From Hexactinellida sp. DTS-2022 (taxonomy: Eukaryota; Porifera; Hexactinellida), in the NCBI GenBank assembly GCA_028753945.1, contig JAPNXP010000002.1, positions 14,181,124 to 14,245,123 on the forward strand: a stretch of 64,000 nt of DNA, given 5' to 3'. The notes beneath the pieces are model-generated. The model had not been told where the DNA came from and did not search any database. It saw nothing but the letters and a program-made list of their open reading frames with translations. The stretch's first letter is position 1. Each line of letters begins with the position of its first letter. This document shows positions 58,869-64,000 of the stretch, in pieces. A program made the translations under genes and the position numbers.

Positions 58869-59300
58869 CGGTCTAAACGCCATCTGTTTATTATGCAATG
58901 CGATTGTCTGGTTTGATCGTCTTGAGAGGATTTTGCAATATAATCTAAGTATGGTATTTCTGATTGTTAGCGGTCTCCAGTTATTCGGATTTTTCGTGTT
59001 TTCCGCTTTCTTTAACAACAGTTTCGTCCAAGAATCCTTTATTATCGGGACCTTCTCGCATATAAGCCAAGAGTTTAGGATGACTGACAGATCTTAACTC
59101 TTCAATCACTAGAGGCTTCTCGTGGTAATTCTATCAGGTCCCGCTGCCGTTTTTGAGTCCGTAGTTCTTAGTGCATTTGATATCTCTTCCTAAGAAATGC
59201 AAACCAAGAGATTTTCTGGGTTAATAGCACTCTTTGTTGTTAACTCTTCGACATCCTCAGCAGAACAAGCTCCAAAAAGCGTTATTGATACAGGTCATTG

Positions 59301-60393
59301 ATCTCGCAGAGTTCGGCACGTGGACAATTTTCGGATAGTTCGTTGAGGAGGCGCTGCACATATGCTTAGGGTTTAGGTCGAAATGGTTATTTCTCCCTTT
59401 AGCTGCAATAGAGCGAACCTTTTGTCTCGCCATTCTTCTGCAAATGTTTTGGTTTGTAGAAGATATCCGTGTTCATTGGGGTTAACTCAGTGTTCATTTT
59501 GGAGTTAACTTTGGAGTTAACTTTTGTTCATTTGGAGAAGTTGATTCAATAATTGGTTCTGTTTCATGGCGAGCTCTAGTTGGAGAGGTTCTAAGATTGA
59601 GTAGCTTAGAGGAATTGTAATCTCTACCGAGCATGAGATGGATTATTTAGTAAAATTAATTGATCTACCTATTCTGATCATGGTGGAGGGTTTAGGGCGA
59701 CCAAATGATAGCTAAATTACTTGTAGACAGTGCAATATTTCCCTTGATGTCTTGGTTTCGAGGAGTGGTGCGATTATAAATTTGCTCAAGTAACATACGG
59801 TAGGCAACTAGGCTACAATCCAAATGTTGTATTACAGACAATATAAATTCCGAAACTATACCATCAATAATGATTCATTCTTTTGCAGGGGCGATTGGAT
59901 AGAGTTCGCGTCGATGTTGAGGTAGCAGAACGGTATAAGATAGCTTATATGTTCTCCAATTTCTTTGGATAAGGGGTCGTTCAAATGTTACGAAACGCTT
60001 TCCAAGGGTGGAGGAGGTCAACGAATGTGTGACACGACATCTTTTTGTATGACAAACACGCCCCCCCCCCCCCCCTTTGAGAAGTAGCAAAGTTAATGCA
60101 GTCGTGACAGTACAATACCTGTAGCCAGTTACGAACTCTTTCTTCTGTTGGCATGGAGTCAATCAGAGATAATACTAATTATATTGTATCGTTATATCTA
60201 GAGTAGAGTTATAAGGGATTAGGGTGCCAACCCCCCAGACTCCCTTATAACTCGCACGCTACGCGCTCCTATTATCCTTGGTCCCCTTTCACACAATTCT
60301 GGATCCGCTAGTGAAAACACATTCCATTTTCCTGCACGACATTTGTGTTGAATTACTTCTCAATGCATAGACAGTTGCTATCATCCTTGAGAA
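59301..60393. other. Spacer between LINE relic and MULE
   Basis: Weak minus-strand traces of the LINE may continue (for example LLNELSENCPRAEL near 59310-59350). A C16-like run is at about 60061-60076. No gene was recognised. Confidence 0.4.
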
Positions 60394-60565
60394 TACAGTG
60401 GAGCCTCCCATACGGACACTCCAAATAGGGGAGTATGACATTTGTGTACAGAGACATTTGTGTACATAGCTAGTGCGACGTTTGTGTACAAATAATATTC
60501 ATAAATTAGCTTTAATTAAGAATAGTACATAAATAATCTGTCATAAGTAAATTATTTCGCATCGT

Positions 60566-60904
60566 TTGTTGTCAATAATGGATTATTTGTCTATATCATG
60601 GAACTTATTTTTGGAGAACAAATGGATTCCTCTTCATGGAATTGCACTCGCGAAATCTCTTAATAACAGTTTTAACGTGGTATCAGAGCTCATAGATATA
60701 CCAATAGAAGTGTTGATAGCCATTGTTTTTCCATTTCGAAATCCCGAGGATACTTTCAGACAAATGTCACTAGGACTAGATGATACGTTTGTTACTCTGG
60801 GAAAACCTAATTTGAAAGTTGCATACAAAGTAAAACTGATTACTCAAAGTTTAAAGGTGGCAGTGATGAATTGGGGAGATAGTCAAGAATTTAGCGACTC
60901 TTAA
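60566..60904 (+). CDS. MULE-associated upstream open frame, unknown
   Basis: 112 residues beginning MDYLSISWNLFLENK. No domain was recognised. After the stop, a +1 frame continues with LTWTGTNEDDITLINSSEVF and EKLSDFHNYC, so this frame may be the frameshifted N-terminus of the transposase or an accessory protein. Confidence 0.4.
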   Translation: MLSIMDYLSISWNLFLENKWIPLHGIALAKSLNNSFNVVSELIDIPIEVLIAIVFPFRNPEDTFRQMSLGLDDTFVTLGKPNLKVAYKVKLITQSLKVAVMNWGDSQEFSDS

Positions 60905-61049
60905 CTTGGACAGGTACAAATGAAGATGACATCACTTTAATCAATAGTTCCGAAGTATTTGAGAAGCTTTCAGATTTCCACAATTATTGCCATGGTAGAC
61001 AGCAACAGATGGAATCGCTAAACAGAGAGGCTACAGAGAACGCATACAA

Positions 61050-62591
61050 TTGCAAAGTGCATTAGCTGATATGGATGATGTACTCACGGCGCCTACGGAT
61101 AGTTCTATCTTTTTATCTGTGATTGACCCACTACAAGAAGATACCAACTCAACATTAGACCATTCTAGCGAAGCAATTGGAGATCTATCTGCACATGCAC
61201 AAGGTCTAGATTTTAAATTGCTAAAGTCATCCAGATTGCGGGATAAATTATCATATTGTGGCTATATCTACAATTTTCAGCGTGCAACAAAGGCTAAACA
61301 ACAATGGCGCTGTCAGGTGAAGAATTGCAAAGGCCATATTCACAAAACTGCGACAACTGTCATAAAACTAATAGGCCAACATTGCCATGGCGAAGAGATT
61401 GGTAAAGAAGAAGTTTTGGAACTTCGTGCAAGAGTAAAGAGACGTGCCCTAGAATCGCATGATAACCCTCATCGCATTATTGCAGAAGCGTCAGGACAAC
61501 TTTCTAACATTGCTAAAACACTTCTACCACGTGAAAAAAGTTAAAAAAAGATTTGTCAAAGAATTAGACCTGCGCCAACAAATCCTACCACTCTTTTTGA
61601 TCTCCACTTTGATGAAAATATCCAAACTTTAGGTGGAAATAACTTTTTAGCCTATGATTCTGGACCAGGATTAGACAGAATTATCATGTTTTCCACTGAA
61701 GAAAACAAGAAAATTCTATCCTATTCTACAATATGGATGGCAGACGGAACATTTAAAGTTGTCCCTAGCCTATTCGTACAACTTTACAGGGTCCATGCGC
61801 TAGTTGGAGGAACTTACCCTTTCAGAGATGGACATTTACTTCCTTCTATTTACATATTACTGCCAGGAAAGAGCTCTTCCTATTATCGCAAAATGTGGCT
61901 CATTATTCAACAGTTGTGTCCAGGTTCTAATCCACAATTTCTTTTAGTTGATTTCGAAAAAGCCGCAATCAACACATTTGCAGAAGTTTGGCCAAGGGCA
62001 AACATTAAAGGTTGCTTCTTCCATCTATCACAATCCGTTTATCGAAAGGTCCAGGATCTAGGATTGAAAACAATCTATTCTAATAATACAGAATTCTCAA
62101 TCAATGTTAGAATGTTACCAGCTTTGGCTTATCTACCTTCCCAATTTGTTTTAACAGCTTTTGAAACCCTAAAAAGTCAACTTCCGCCTGAAGCACTAGG
62201 TGTATATAATTACTTTCGAGATATTTATGTTGGAGAAATTGATGAATTTGGGGTTTACCAACCACCTTTATTTCCAATTGAAATGTGGAACAATTTTGAT
62301 TTAGTGGTTTACGGAATACCTACCACTACGAATTCAGTAGAAGCCTGGCACCGCGCCTTTTCGACAACCGTCGCATCACATCACCCTAGCTTTTGGAAAT
62401 TTTGTGATGCACTTAAGATTGAGCAATCTAGTGTAGAACTTAGGCAAGCTCAATATTATTCTGGAAAGCTCCCGACTAAATCCAGAAAATCATTGGAAAA
62501 TGAATTCACGATGGTTAGCTTGGTAATGAATAACTACACTAGACCTATTCTCACCTACCTTAAAAGCATTGCTTTTAAGGTGTCTCTTTAG
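61050..62591 (+). pseudogene. MULE transposase with FLYWCH zinc finger, one in-frame stop
   Basis: A single frame runs from about 61050 to 62591, broken only by TAA at 61542-61544. The N-terminal part has a FLYWCH-type finger (LSYCGYIYNFQRATKAKQQW, then WRCQVKNCKGHIHKT and later QHCHGEE), a likely DNA-binding module. The central part is a MULE DDE domain: MADGTFKVVP with the first Asp, LLVDFEKAAINTFAE with the second, then IKGCFFHLSQSVYRKV, and later TTTNSVEAWHRAF, typical of MULE transposases. The ATG at 61686 opens the second half. The first half starts without an ATG at its left edge, and the frame upstream is shifted. It is recently inactivated or rescued by readthrough. Confidence 0.85.
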
Positions 62592-63507
62592 TAGCACTAG
62601 CAAATCTCGCAACTTTATCCGTAAATTTAGTAATTTTATGCGTAATTATATGCTTATAGTGTATTAATTATATTATAGAACAACCAATTCATTTATTATA
62701 TCTACCACCTTTATACACCGAGATAAATTGTACACAGTTCTCGTATGTTTCCAATACATTCGTAATTGGAGAATTTGATCTAATTTGGTGTTTGAATATT
62801 ATTATAACAAGCACGCTTTGATTGCTTGGGCTGCGCGGCTGTGGACACCTTGCTTCCGCAAAAGACGCCCTTTGTGCGCCACATCTATTCAAATCATCTT
62901 AATCACACTAATTTACTCTATAAATCCGTTTAAACCAAACCGCAACATAATGTTTGGATTTTGTTTATCTTTTTCTATACGTACATTAAAGTCATAATAT
63001 TAACTATGCTTGTTAATAATATTCGCTTAATAGTCGTTGTAAGTCATTTAGAATCTCCTATTAATATGCAATATAGTTCCATGTCTCTCTACTACAATCC
63101 TATAGAAAAAAGAAAAAAAATGTTGATATTTTCCTTATACATTTAAGCTTGTTTCTATATAGGCTATTCCCCCCGTTCAAAATTCAATTCCGGACCAAAT
63201 TTCATTGAGTTTTAATGTGTATGATAAAATTCTAGTACTTAATATTTTGAAACTTTTCGTAGTAATTACTACATGATAGGATAAGGACATATCTAAACAA
63301 CTTAAATATCTGAACTTTTTACCTGTGCATTCAATAAATCTTCTCGTAAACGTTAAGCAATTATTATATTTACCAATAAATACCCCGGGATGATTTTGTA
63401 GTTGATTGTTTTGTTGTTTACCTATTTGGTGTAAATCACCCACTCTCTGCTTGTTACACAACTGATATCTCTTTATTGTAGTTGTGACTCATATATTAAA
63501 ATTAAAC
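62592..63507. other. MULE 3' non-coding region
   Basis: AT-rich sequence between the transposase stop and the nested MITE. No further open frame of note. Confidence 0.4.
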
Positions 63508-63623
63508 TAGTCAACTTCCGTTATATCGAAGTCGAAGGGACCCAGTTAATTACTCCATATAACCGGACTTCGATATAAGGGAATTCGATATAACCGAGTT
63601 CGTTATAACGGGAGTTTACTGTA
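63508..63623. mobile_element. MITE (TATAACGAA family) inserted in the MULE 3' region
   Basis: It begins TAGTCAACTTCCGTTATATC and ends TATAACGGGAGTTTACTGTA, so it arrived after the MULE. A related fragment lies at about 52285-52356. Confidence 0.75.
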
Positions 63624-64000
63624 ACTTGCTCCCTAGACTATGAAGTTTGACAAATTAGCCTACAATATACGTACTCCAGTACTCGTATATAGTAATCCGG
63701 ACAATAGAATAGCCCAAACAATGCACAAAACTAACGAGGTTTAAGGACTTCAAGAGGTACACAAACGTCGCATTAGTTGTACACAAACGTCGCACTAGCT
63801 ATGTACACAAATGTCTCTGTACACAAATGTCTCCCTCCGCCAAATAGCGGACAACCTCTAAATAACGGATAACCCTCGTGGCACGGATTTATTTAGCATA
63901 TGTCTAATAGAAAAGCACCTCTAAATAGCGGACAACCTCTAAATAACGGAAACGGTTCCGGTCCCAAGGTGTCCGTTGTTCAGAGGCTCTACTGTATTAC

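Larger units (their letters stand above)
58216..59300 (-). mobile_element. Degraded non-LTR retrotransposon (R2-like reverse transcriptase), interrupted by three elements
   Basis: Reverse-transcriptase motifs appear in order on the minus strand: EISNALRTTDSKTAAGPDRI (about 59128-59190), KNPNNWRPLTI (about 58970-59000), NKQMAFRP (about 58875-58900), TQTNVVLLETIIEKHR (about 58575-58625), the catalytic VLLDCSKAFDSVSH (about 58511-58553), MYDGAITRIGYD across the hAT MITE, and GVKRGF (about 58222-58243). The motif style fits R2-like LINEs. The frame has stops and is split by a 231-bp insert (58638-58868), a hAT MITE (58309-58433) and the ribozyme-bearing sequence at its 3' side. No endonuclease or zinc finger was recognised. 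Confidence 0.8.
60429..63839 (+). mobile_element. MULE (Mutator-like) DNA transposon, 3.4 kb, nearly intact
   Basis: Terminal inverted repeats of about 55 bp are made of repeated GACATTTGTGTAC units and GTGCGACGTTTGTGTAC. The insertion is flanked by CCAAATAG at 60421-60428 and 63840-63847, a target duplication in the 8-11 bp range typical of MULEs. It contains a transposase with one internal stop, an upstream open frame and a later MITE insertion at 63508-63623. Confidence 0.88.
60394..63996. mobile_element. TA-type MITE split by the MULE insertion
   Basis: The left end is TACAGTGGAGCCTCCCATAC and the right end is CAGAGGCTCTACTGTA. Without the MULE it would be a short element of about 185 bp. 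The internal words AATAGCGGACAACCTCTAAA are repeated on the right side. Confidence 0.75.

Overview
The window is nuclear DNA of an animal. Conserved exons are GC-rich and sit in very AT-rich non-coding DNA, several genes are split by spliceosomal introns, and the gene content is metazoan: filamin, type 1 isopentenyl-diphosphate isomerase, IQANK1, STPG1, an LRRC27-like protein and MAPKAPK-type kinases. The mix of intronless genes, short introns and dense small DNA transposons with TACAGT...ACTGTA ends suggests a non-bilaterian, most likely a sponge. That placement is an inference and I did not identify the species.

Layout, left to right. 1-4.1 kb: an intronless filamin on the minus strand with its own TATA box. 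4.1-6.2 kb: two copies of one hAT-type MITE. 6.3-11.5 kb: a six-exon IQANK1 gene (plus). 13.4-35.0 kb: a three-exon IDI1 gene (plus) whose 18.5-kb second intron holds three intronless kinase genes, one sense and two antisense. 35.8-53.8 kb: a ten-exon STPG1 gene (minus), reconstructed from small exons, with an LRRC27-like gene on the opposite strand inside its eighth intron. 54.1-55.2 kb: an intronless divergent actin-like gene (minus). 55.5-64 kb: a transposon-rich tail with a hAT derivative, a degraded R2-like LINE interrupted by small elements, two sequences that fold as hammerhead ribozymes, and an almost intact 3.4-kb MULE DNA transposon with a FLYWCH finger, inserted in another MITE.

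How the genes relate. IDI1 makes DMAPP for isoprenoid synthesis and filamin cross-links actin. IQANK1, STPG1 and the LRRC27-like protein belong to families usually tied to cilia or sperm tails, and the divergent actin may be similar. The three kinases form a local family: they keep the MAPKAPK catalytic core but lack both Thr-Pro sites that p38 uses and lack the C-terminal regulatory tail. Two of them share a 615-bp tract that differs at only 8 positions, next to strongly diverged N-terminal halves, as expected from gene conversion.

Limits. All calls were made by eye from the sequence. Exon borders were chosen by splice signals, reading phase and remembered family sequences. No alignment, folding or database search was run.
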